NCBI GenBank assembly: GCA_024653985.1
Contig: JANLIS010000037.1
Span: 1 to 11,340, forward strand
Source: Candidatus Roizmanbacteria bacterium
GTDB lineage: Bacteria > Patescibacteriota > Microgenomatia > UBA1406 > GWC2-37-13
DNA length: 11,340 nt
Reading direction: 5' to 3'
The translations under genes were made by a program, and so were the position numbers. The notes under the pieces are model-generated. The model saw only the letters and a program-made list of their open reading frames with translations. It had not been told where the DNA came from and did not search any database. Below, piece after piece: positions 1-6,057 of the stretch. The first letter of the stretch is position 1. Each line of letters starts with the position of its first letter.

Positions 1-894
1 TTTGAATATTTTAAAGGCAAATACGGCGATAAATTCCGCTTCTACGAGGGAGATCTAACAACCGACCTATCATCTGTCTTCGAAAAGGAATCCCAGACTG
101 GCGCCCCATTTGACGCAGTAATTCACTATGCTGCATCTTGCCTGGTTGATGAATCCATGAAAAAACCAGGAAAATATTTTATCAATAATGTCGGCAGTAC
201 TTCAATTTTACTTTCATTGATGAACAAGTTTGAGGTAAAAAATATTGTCTTCTCATCAACATGTGCCGTTTACGGTGAGGCCGAATATTATCCGATCGAC
301 GAGAAGCACCCACTAAATCCAACGACCCCCTACGGAGCATCCAAAAAAATGGCCGAAGAGGTCATTCAGTGGTATGGAAAATTAAAAGGGTTCAACTATA
401 TGATCCTTCGATATTTTAATGTTTGCGGTGCATCTGAAGATGGTTTGGTCGGTGATTCAAAAAAACCCTCTTCCCTACTAGTTCAGAATGCCGTTCGTGG
501 AGCGCTTGGAATAGAAAAATTTTATCTTACCTGTCCGGAGGTTGACACCCCAGATAAGACTCCGATCCGAGATTACATTGACGTGGTTGATCTTAACCTT
601 GCCCATTTGAAAGCTTTGGAATATCTTATTAAAAATAAAAAGAGCGAAATAATAAATTTAGGAACAGGTACAGGCAGTTCCGTCCTAGAAGTTGTTAACC
701 AAGTAAAAAAATTGACCGGTGTGGAAATTCCGATTGAAAAAGCCAATACAAGACAAGGTGATGACGCCAAAAAAATTGCCAATATTGAAAAAGCAGAAAA
801 AATTTTGGGTTGGAAACCAAGCAAAACAATTGAAGACTCCATAAGGTCTCTCATTACCTGGTATAAAGTTCATCCGAACGGTTGGGAAAAATGA
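1..894 (+). CDS. galE: UDP-glucose 4-epimerase, 5'-truncated by window start
   Basis: Extended-SDR epimerase that interconverts UDP-glucose and UDP-galactose using bound NAD in the cytoplasm. The frame is open from base 1, so the gene begins upstream; about 297 residues are visible and, against the usual ~330-340, some 35-45 N-terminal residues including the Gly-rich NAD motif are missing. The internal ATG at 157 is not the start, because the family motif IHYAASCLVDES lies upstream of it. Visible hallmarks are SSTCAVYG with the catalytic Ser (fragment residue 86), YGASK with catalytic Tyr111 and Lys115 (25 residues after the Ser, as in E. coli GalE), then RYFNVCGA, RDYIDVVDL, NLGTGTGSSVLEV and a late GW-P motif. 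It ends in TGA, whose last base is also the discriminator position of the opposite-strand tRNA. It supplies UDP-hexose for the glycan genes that follow. The family call is secure; UDP-GlcNAc specificity cannot be excluded. Confidence 0.95.
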   Translation, partial: FEYFKGKYGDKFRFYEGDLTTDLSSVFEKESQTGAPFDAVIHYAASCLVDESMKKPGKYFINNVGSTSILLSLMNKFEVKNIVFSSTCAVYGEAEYYPIDEKHPLNPTTPYGASKKMAEEVIQWYGKLKGFNYMILRYFNVCGASEDGLVGDSKKPSSLLVQNAVRGALGIEKFYLTCPEVDTPDKTPIRDYIDVVDLNLAHLKALEYLIKNKKSEIINLGTGTGSSVLEVVNQVKKLTGVEIPIEKANTRQGDDAKKIANIEKAEKILGWKPSKTIEDSIRSLITWYKVHPNGWEK

Positions 895-964
895 GCGGGA
901 TACGGGAATCGAACCCGTCCCCTCTGCTTGGAAAGCAGATATTCTACCGATGAACTAATCCCGC
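894..964 (-). tRNA. tRNA-Gly (anticodon UCC)
   Basis: The reverse complement folds into a complete cloverleaf: acceptor GCGGGAT paired with ATCCCGC, D stem GTTC/GAAT (one G-U), anticodon stem TCTGC/GCAGA with loop TTTCCAA (anticodon TCC at 34-36), a short variable loop, and T stem ACGGG/CCCGT with loop TTCGATT. The discriminator base is U73, as usual for bacterial tRNA-Gly. It reads GGA codons. CCA is not encoded (the next bases are CAT), so the 3' end must be added by a nucleotidyltransferase. The discriminator position is the last base of the galE TGA on the other strand, so the two genes converge with a 1-bp overlap. A -10 TATAAT lies 9 nt upstream on the minus strand. Confidence 0.96.
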
Positions 965-969
965 TTTTG

Positions 970-979
970 TATAATTATA
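970..979. promoter_or_regulatory. Palindromic bidirectional -10 element
   Basis: TATAATTATA is a perfect palindrome carrying a consensus TATAAT on each strand. The plus-strand copy (970-975) ends 8 nt before the ATG of the GT-C gene at 984. The minus-strand copy (979-974) ends 9 nt before the first base of tRNA-Gly. No good -35 is obvious on either side. Sharing one -10 for divergent transcription is inferred from position. Confidence 0.7.
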
Positions 980-983
980 CTAA

Positions 984-2381
984 ATGAACAAAAAAATCTT
1001 CTTGGTTTTTTTCTTCGCATTTGTTATCCGCTTAATTGCGATCAATCAGTCACTTTGGTTGGATGAGGCTGTAACGGCAAAGGTGGTCATGAGCTACAGT
1101 TACACGGAAATTATAAATAAGTTTTCACCGACAGATTTTCATCCTCCCTTATATTATTTGTTTATGAAAGCATGGACAAATATATTTGGATACAGTGAAT
1201 TAGCGTTGAGATTTCCTTCGATAATATTCTCGTTATTAACGGGCTATGTTGTATACAAAATTGCTTCATTGCTTCATGGTTCAATTGCTGGAAAGTGGGC
1301 GGCAACGTTCTTTTTGTTTAATCCTCTGATAGTTTACTATTCACAAGAAGCAAGAATGTATATGATGGCAACATTTTTTTTGACTGTTTCTTTATTTTTT
1401 TTCCTTCGTTTGTCATCCTCCAACTTGATTGGAGGATCCAGAAAATTGGATTCCCGCCTTCGCGGGAATGACAAGAATTCATTATTTTTTGGACTATTTA
1501 TTTCCTTAGCATTTATTACATTCTATGGCTCTATTTTTTTAATTATTCCAATGTTACTTTATTTATTATTCAAAAAAAAATATACGTTCTTTATACTAAA
1601 TACTTTATACTTTACACTAGCCGCTTTGGTTATTTCTCCCCTACTTTATCAACAGATTATCAATTCAAAGATCGCCTTAGCCAGCGTAACCAATTGGTCG
1701 GCCACTTTGGGAAAAGCCAATATCAAAAATCTATTATTGATCCCGATAAAGTTTTCCATAGGTAGGATAAGCTTTTATCCGAAATATATTTATTGGTTTA
1801 TATCTGGTGTTTGGACGGGGTCTATTCTATATCAAATATCAAAGATCAAAAATCAAAACGACAAATTAAAATTAAAAAATACTCATTTATTTTATTATTT
1901 GCTTATCTTCCCATTAATTTTAGGTTTTATTGTCTCCTTCTTTATTCCGATGTTGCAGTATTTTCGCTTCTTATATCTTATACCTATAGCTAGTCTATTA
2001 TTGAGTTTTGGACTGTTAAGCCAACCTAGTTCTAACCTCCGAGGTCAGATATTGGTTGGCGGGTTTTTGATATTCACACTGGTTTATCTTTTAAACCCGG
2101 CCTTTCATAGGGAAGATTGGAAAAGCCTAGTAAAAGACCTGCCAAAAAACAGACCGGTTTATATGATCATGTCATCAAGCGATCCGATTAGATATTATTC
2201 AAACAATTTAAATATCAAAGATCTATCTGGCCAGCCAGTTGAAAAAGATATCAATGTCATTCCCTACACATCTGATATTCACGGATTAGATTACAAAAGT
2301 CTTTTGAGTAATAAGGGATATCAACTTAAAAAAGAAAAGAGCTTCCGGGAATTAACTTACGAACAATGGTCTCTTAAATGA
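984..2381 (+). CDS. GT-C (PMT/ArnT-like) membrane glycosyltransferase
   Basis: A 465-residue multi-span membrane protein of the GT39/GT83-like GT-C group (PMT_2 type). These enzymes transfer a sugar from a polyprenyl-phosphate donor to an acceptor on the outer face of the membrane. The N-terminal helix is followed by SLWLDEAVT, whose Asp27-Glu28 pair is the typical catalytic acidic motif of the first extracytoplasmic loop; then HPPLYYLFMKAW (53-64) and YYSQEARMYMM (118-128), both family hallmarks. About ten further hydrophobic helices and a short polar C-terminal domain follow. The ATG at 984 lies 8 nt after a consensus TATAAT with no Shine-Dalgarno, so a leaderless transcript is likely. Two palindromic repeats lie in frame in the gene (residues 143-163 and about 346-359), both in loops. 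Its last 8 bp overlap the 3' end of the opposing flippase gene. Donor and acceptor cannot be deduced. Confidence 0.85.
   Translation: MNKKIFLVFFFAFVIRLIAINQSLWLDEAVTAKVVMSYSYTEIINKFSPTDFHPPLYYLFMKAWTNIFGYSELALRFPSIIFSLLTGYVVYKIASLLHGSIAGKWAATFFLFNPLIVYYSQEARMYMMATFFLTVSLFFFLRLSSSNLIGGSRKLDSRLRGNDKNSLFFGLFISLAFITFYGSIFLIIPMLLYLLFKKKYTFFILNTLYFTLAALVISPLLYQQIINSKIALASVTNWSATLGKANIKNLLLIPIKFSIGRISFYPKYIYWFISGVWTGSILYQISKIKNQNDKLKLKNTHLFYYLLIFPLILGFIVSFFIPMLQYFRFLYLIPIASLLLSFGLLSQPSSNLRGQILVGGFLIFTLVYLLNPAFHREDWKSLVKDLPKNRPVYMIMSSSDPIRYYSNNLNIKDLSGQPVEKDINVIPYTSDIHGLDYKSLLSNKGYQLKKEKSFRELTYEQWSLK
1412..1472 (+). repeat. In-frame palindromic element with two hairpins
   Basis: Terminal GTCAT (1412-1416) and ATGAC (1468-1472) are inverted. 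Inside are two perfect 8-bp hairpins: TCCTCCAA/TTGGAGGA (1416-1423 and 1429-1436, 5-nt loop) and ATTCCCGC/GCGGGAAT (1450-1457 and 1462-1469, 4-nt loop). The second matches the ATTCCC-N8-GGGAAT pattern of the Neisseria dRS3 repeat and similar REP-like repeats found in many bacteria. It is GC-rich against an AT-rich gene and is translated in frame as roughly residues 143-163, including SRLRGND, in a loop between two membrane helices. Family membership is inferred from the pattern. Confidence 0.8.
2020..2060 (+). repeat. Second in-frame palindromic element, nested inverted repeat
   Basis: GCCAACC (2020-2026) and GGTTGGC (2054-2060) form a 7-bp outer stem. The centre carries AACCTCCGAGGT (2034-2045), itself palindromic, with TCT/AGA flanks extending it. 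The 12-base core recurs in rfbG at 10844-10855. It is read in frame as a polar loop around SQPSSNLRGQ between membrane segments. Confidence 0.65.
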
Positions 2382-3666
2382 TCTTGCTTGGCAGTTTTTT
2401 GTATTCAATATAGGAGGTTACGGAGAGTATTATCAAACCGATAAAGAATGATAAGGCCAGTGCATACGGCGGCCCTGTCACTTTCATGGTCGGAATGAGA
2501 TAATAGCAACCAAAGGTAATAATGATAAAGATTACGAGGTTTGAAAAAAGAATATAGGCAGGTTTTTTGACCGTATACAAAAGGAAAAGTAAAGGCAAAT
2601 TAAGAAAGGTATAGATGATATATGGCCAGGTAAGGGTCTTGGTAATAATGGCCGTTTGGGCAAATTTTTCTGTAAAGAATATATAGAAGATCACATTTGG
2701 AGTAAAGAATAGGGCGATAAAAAAAGCGGTTGGGATCAAGAGATAAACCAAACCGGTTTTAAACTCTCGCCTTACTTCCTCCCTGGTTGAAATATTTGAA
2801 AATCTCGGGGATAGAACTTGAGTGATGCTGGCGATTGAGGCAATGACGGTCAAAATTATTTTTTGAGCCAGTCCATAGTAACCGACTTCCGGAGATTTTG
2901 ATAAGAAATATGAAAGAAGGAAAAGGTCCATTCTCTGGGCTATGTTAAAAAACTGCGAGGCGATGAAAAATGTGATCGTATATCCGAAACGGAATTCCCC
3001 TTTTTTTATGGGAGCCTTCAAAATACTTAGAACAATGTGTCTTTTTTCAAAAAATAACAATATGAAAAATACGATCGGGCCAATAATACCAAAAACAAAA
3101 ATTATTGAACCGACGTTAATTAGCTTCAACGGGATCATGGCGAAAATAATGATCGTCTTTATAAGATTAGAAAGATTTAAAAATACATTAGCCTTAAAAA
3201 ATCTTTTTGCGGCAAATAGGGCGTTGATCGCATAATTCTGCCAAACAAGAAATAAGACAGAAAACGTCGTCACATAAAGTTCCCACCAAGGAGCGCCAGT
3301 CTTAAAAAAGATCCTATCCAAAAATGGGAAAAAAATAAAAAGCAATGTAATGATCACCAGCGAAAAACCGGTTTGGTAGAAAAAGATCGTTTTTAAAAAA
3401 ATGTAAATATTTTTATGCTTTTTTTCGATCATGACCGGAAGATATGAATAGATGCTGGCAGTCGTGCCAAAATCCAAGATATTGGCAAGAACATACGAAA
3501 TTCCAAGTAATACGCTCAAGACCCCGTATTGGGAAGGAGCTAAGATGCGGACGAGAAGGAAAGCGAAGAAAGCTATAAAAACGACGTTTAAATAATTTCC
3601 AATTGTATTGATGACGATATTTTTACTGGTTGGCCTTTTGATAAAGCTAAAGATTCTTTCACGCAT
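2374..3666 (-). CDS. Wzx-like polysaccharide flippase (MOP superfamily)
   Basis: A 430-residue integral membrane protein of the polysaccharide transport group of the MVF/MATE (MOP) superfamily, which moves undecaprenyl-linked oligosaccharides to the outer leaflet. About 12-14 hydrophobic segments run the full length. The N-terminal stretch with VRILAPSQYGVLSVL followed by ILDFGTTASI (about residues 38-71) is the typical 'gp-eyG ... l-DfG' signature; a basic N-terminus (RERIFSFIKR) precedes the first helix. Length matches the family. The ATG is 6 nt after an extended -10 (TGCTACAAT), and no Shine-Dalgarno is visible. It is convergent with and overlaps the GT-C gene by 8 bp, and divergent from gmd. 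Context in a glycan cluster supports the role; the transported glycan is unknown. Confidence 0.85.
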   Translation of the reverse strand: MRERIFSFIKRPTSKNIVINTIGNYLNVVFIAFFAFLLVRILAPSQYGVLSVLLGISYVLANILDFGTTASIYSYLPVMIEKKHKNIYIFLKTIFFYQTGFSLVIITLLFIFFPFLDRIFFKTGAPWWELYVTTFSVLFLVWQNYAINALFAAKRFFKANVFLNLSNLIKTIIIFAMIPLKLINVGSIIFVFGIIGPIVFFILLFFEKRHIVLSILKAPIKKGEFRFGYTITFFIASQFFNIAQRMDLFLLSYFLSKSPEVGYYGLAQKIILTVIASIASITQVLSPRFSNISTREEVRREFKTGLVYLLIPTAFFIALFFTPNVIFYIFFTEKFAQTAIITKTLTWPYIIYTFLNLPLLFLLYTVKKPAYILFSNLVIFIIITFGCYYLIPTMKVTGPPYALALSFFIGLIILSVTSYIEYKKLPSKII

Positions 3667-3672
3667 CCAATA

Positions 3673-3678
3673 ATTGTA
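3673..3678 (-). promoter_or_regulatory. Extended -10 of the flippase gene
   Basis: On the minus strand TGCTACAAT gives an extended -10 (TG-N plus TACAAT, 5 of 6 to consensus), ending 6 nt before the flippase ATG. With the usual -10 to start-site distance this predicts transcription beginning at or next to the ATG. No convincing -35 is seen. Confidence 0.6.
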
Positions 3679-3699
3679 GCAGAATCAGAACCGGAATTT

Positions 3700-3801
3700 C
3701 TAATTACTCTAATTAACCTAATTGACCTAAAAAAATGTCCAAGTTTTACTTTTTGGTTATTGGGTATTATTTAGACTAATTAGAATAATTAGGTTAATTA
3801 G
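3700..3801. repeat. Inverted pair of 9-bp tandem repeats
   Basis: The left arm 3700-3731 reads CTAATTACT, CTAATTAAC, CTAATTGAC, CTAAA on the plus strand. The right arm 3770-3801 reads CTAATTAAC, CTAATTATT, CTAATTAGT, CTAAA on the minus strand. The arms match at 25 of 32 positions and enclose a 38-nt spacer. The first six bases of the 9-mer are constant and the last three vary. It lies between the divergent promoters of the flippase and gmd. Function unknown; a cruciform, protein-binding array or decayed mobile repeat are all possible. Confidence 0.8.
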
Positions 3802-3837
3802 GGCAATTTCATACATTTGTAATTTGCTTTATTATGC

Positions 3838-3843
3838 TATAAT
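3838..3843 (+). promoter_or_regulatory. Extended -10 of gmd
   Basis: TGCTATAAT is a perfect extended -10 ending 10 nt before the ATG at 3854. It lies inside the reading frame that would result from the upstream ATG at 3824, which argues that 3854 is the real start and that the transcript has almost no leader. It has the same TGCTAYAAT form as the divergent flippase promoter. Confidence 0.7.
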
Positions 3844-3853
3844 TTACAATATT

Positions 3854-4831
3854 ATGGCAAAAACAGCACTGATCACAGGAATACTTGGGCAAGATGGTCC
3901 CTATTTAGCAAAATTATTACTTGAAAAAGGCTACAAGGTCTACGGATTGATCCGCAGATACTCAAATCCTAACTTCAGCAACTTAGATTTTTTAGGGATA
4001 ACCAAAAAAATCGAATTAATTGATGGTGATATGTCCGATGAGTCTTCTCTTCTCCATCTGATTAAAAGAATCATGCCTGATGAGGTATATAATTTAGCCG
4101 CTCAATCATTTGTAGGTTCTTCATGGCAACAGGCTAAATTAACCACAGAGATAAATGCTCTTGGGGTCCTTTATATGCTCAATGCCATCAAACTTTTTTC
4201 TCCGACGACCAAGTTCTATCAGGCTTCAACCAGCGAAATGTTTGGAACCAGCCATGATGACGGATTTCAAGATGAAAATACGATCTTTCATCCGCGTTCA
4301 CCGTACGGAATTTCTAAGGTCTATGCCTATTGGATGACCGTTAATTTCAGAGAGTCCTACGATATCTTTACCTGCAACGGAATTTTATTTAACCATGAAT
4401 CCCCTATCCGAGGAATTCAATTTGTTACCCGAAAGATCACCGATGCCGTTGCCAGGATCAAGATGGGATTACAGGATAAATTAAGCCTAGGTAATTTAGA
4501 TGCCAAACGCGACTGGGGATTTGCTGGAGATTATGTTGAAGCGATGCACCTTATGCTTCAAAACGAAAAACCTGATGATTATGTCATTGGAACGGGTGAA
4601 AACCATTCGGTTAAAGAATTTGTCCAGTTGTCATTTAAGTATGCCGGAATTTCTGATTGGGAAAAATATGTTGTCATTGATGCCAGATTCAAAAGACCGG
4701 CTGAAGTACCTAATCTTAAAGCTCGTGCCACCAAAGCTCAAAAACAACTAGGATGGAAGGCCAAGACTTCTTTTGACGAGCTGGTCAAGATGATGGTCGA
4801 GGCGGATTTGAAACGTTATCAAAACAAATAA
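3854..4831 (+). CDS. gmd: GDP-mannose 4,6-dehydratase
   Basis: Converts GDP-D-mannose to GDP-4-keto-6-deoxy-D-mannose, precursor of GDP-fucose, GDP-rhamnose and GDP-perosamine. Extended SDR of 325 residues. From the chosen start it opens MAKTALITGILGQDG with the NADP-binding G9-x2-G12-x2-G15 motif, typical of GMD (TGITGQDG). It continues with NLAAQSFVGSSW, then STSEMFG (Thr126, Glu128), PYGISK (Tyr151, Lys155), a near-canonical NHESPIRG and VTRKIT, and LGNLDAKRDWGFAGDYVEAM, followed by the late RPAEVPNL motif. An in-frame ATG at 3824 would add ten residues but overlaps the promoter, so it is rejected. No partner reductase, epimerase or aminotransferase (Fcl, Rmd, Per) is in the window. The gene converges on the GT4 gene across a 77-bp gap with a repeat hairpin. 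Confidence 0.96.
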   Translation: MAKTALITGILGQDGPYLAKLLLEKGYKVYGLIRRYSNPNFSNLDFLGITKKIELIDGDMSDESSLLHLIKRIMPDEVYNLAAQSFVGSSWQQAKLTTEINALGVLYMLNAIKLFSPTTKFYQASTSEMFGTSHDDGFQDENTIFHPRSPYGISKVYAYWMTVNFRESYDIFTCNGILFNHESPIRGIQFVTRKITDAVARIKMGLQDKLSLGNLDAKRDWGFAGDYVEAMHLMLQNEKPDDYVIGTGENHSVKEFVQLSFKYAGISDWEKYVVIDARFKRPAEVPNLKARATKAQKQLGWKAKTSFDELVKMMVEADLKRYQNK

Positions 4832-4903
4832 CTTCATTGTTATATGGTTTCATTGATTCATTGCTAAAAAACAATGGAACAATTGGACAATGAAACAATT
4901 TCT
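4832..4903. repeat. Inverted pair of 8-bp tandem repeats, possible bidirectional terminator
   Basis: The right arm on the plus strand reads CAATGGAA, CAATTGGA, CAATGAAA, CAATTTCT (4872-4903). The left arm on the minus strand reads CAATGAAT, CAATGAAA, CCATATAA, CAATGAAG (4863 back to 4832). The spacer is 8 nt (CTAAAAAA). GTTTCATTG (4847-4855) and CAATGAAAC (4888-4896) are exact inverted copies. It fills the gap between the convergent ends of gmd and the GT4 gene, so a terminator role is plausible, but there is no clear U-tract after a GC-rich stem. Confidence 0.72.
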
Positions 4904-4908
4904 GTTTA

Positions 4909-6039
4909 TTAAAGTTTGTTAATAATTCCCAAAAACTTCCTTGCAGATTCTTGCCAACTGAATCTATCTTGGACTTCTTTAGAATTAATTTCTATTTTAT
5001 TATTTAGTAAATATTTCATCTTTTCCAACACTTTGTTTTTGTCAGTTATATCTACTAAAAACTGCTTATCAATTATTTCAACAAGTGATGAATTATTACC
5101 AGCTATGACCGGTGTACCACAGGCAAGCGATTCAAGAGGTGGAAGTCCAAAACCTTCATAAGCTGAAAGATAGACTGTCAAGTTAGCGGCATTATACAGA
5201 TAAGGCAAGTCTTCATCTTCTACGAAACCAATGAATTTTACCTTATCTTCAAGATGGAGATCTGCAACTCTCTGATATACGCCCTCTTTTCTCCAACCTG
5301 CTCTTCCGGCAATAATAAATTTATAATTTTTAAATTTAGCATCTTCAACTAGCTCATGAAAAACATTAATAGACATGACTAAATTTTTGCGTGGCTCTAT
5401 TGCTCCTACGTAAAGCAAAAATTTATCGTTAATATCAATTCGATATTTATTTAAAACATTCTTTGTTTTTTCGATATTGCTAATGATCTTGAATTCGTTT
5501 CCAATTCCGGGATATATAACATGAACTTTATTTTTTTTAACTTCTGGATAAAATTTAAGCAAATCATTTTTTGTACTTTGAGAATCAACTATAATCGTGT
5601 CATTACATTTAATAGTTTTTTCAAGTTTTTTTTCGTGAGCCTTAATTATTCTTGTTTCATGATATTCAGGAAAAATTTTCCAAGTTAGATCGTGAATAGT
5701 TGTTATCTCTTTTGTTCCTTTAAGTAAAGGTGGACGCAGAAAATCAGAGGAAAAAAATACATCTACTTTTCCAATAAACCACTCAACAGGAATTATCGAA
5801 AATTTCCTCCACCAAATCTGCAATAACGTTGGAGGGAATCTATAAGCATAAATTTTTCCACCTAATCTTTGAAGTTCGTCAAGATAATAGAAGTTTTTTG
5901 GTCTTCTTAGGCTGGAATAAAAAAGCCGATATTCATTTTTTTTGTCTATTTTAAGGAGGGTTTTGGTAAAGTTGTATATATAATTAGCTACTCCAGATCC
6001 GGCGTATACCAACATTGTTATATCAATTCCGATTATCAT
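4909..6039 (-). CDS. GT4-family (GT-B) glycosyltransferase
   Basis: A 376-residue soluble GT-B retaining glycosyltransferase, similar to mannosyltransferases of O-antigen clusters. It should transfer a sugar from a nucleotide donor to a lipid-linked acceptor on the cytoplasmic face. The N-terminal acceptor domain has the loop YAGSGVANYI (12-21) and TIHDLTW (114-120). The C-terminal domain has EPRKN (215-219), whose Arg217 and Lys218 are in the usual donor-phosphate position, and YEGFGLPPLESLACGTPVI with the EX7E pair Glu295/Glu303. The ATG is 18 bp after the stop of the upstream GT-C-like gene on the same strand, so co-transcription is likely. No Shine-Dalgarno is visible; a weak TAAACT -10 lies 7 nt before the ATG. 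The donor is not determined, though GDP-mannose-derived sugars from the adjacent gmd are plausible. Confidence 0.92.
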   Translation of the reverse strand: MIIGIDITMLVYAGSGVANYIYNFTKTLLKIDKKNEYRLFYSSLRRPKNFYYLDELQRLGGKIYAYRFPPTLLQIWWRKFSIIPVEWFIGKVDVFFSSDFLRPPLLKGTKEITTIHDLTWKIFPEYHETRIIKAHEKKLEKTIKCNDTIIVDSQSTKNDLLKFYPEVKKNKVHVIYPGIGNEFKIISNIEKTKNVLNKYRIDINDKFLLYVGAIEPRKNLVMSINVFHELVEDAKFKNYKFIIAGRAGWRKEGVYQRVADLHLEDKVKFIGFVEDEDLPYLYNAANLTVYLSAYEGFGLPPLESLACGTPVIAGNNSSLVEIIDKQFLVDITDKNKVLEKMKYLLNNKIEINSKEVQDRFSWQESARKFLGIINKL

Positions 6040-6057
6040 ATATCTAAGTTTAACAAT

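Noticed and set aside
573..873. Open frames on the minus strand within galE
   Set aside because: They are antisense to a strongly conserved epimerase reading frame and show no family motifs of their own.
894..964. Signal of an alternative genetic code with UGA read as glycine
   Set aside because: The anticodon is UCC rather than UCA, and four genes here end properly at TGA.
2942..3235. 97-codon plus-strand open frame within the flippase gene
   Set aside because: It is antisense to a full-length flippase with clear family motifs; the composition is that of a shadow frame.
3700..3801. CRISPR array
   Set aside because: The units are 9 bp, contiguous and inverted between arms; there are no unique spacers of 25-40 bp between repeats and no cas genes.
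3824..3853. Upstream ATG extending gmd by ten residues
   Set aside because: The extension contains the extended -10 box TGCTATAAT, and family members begin at or near AKTALITGI; 3854 is the better start.
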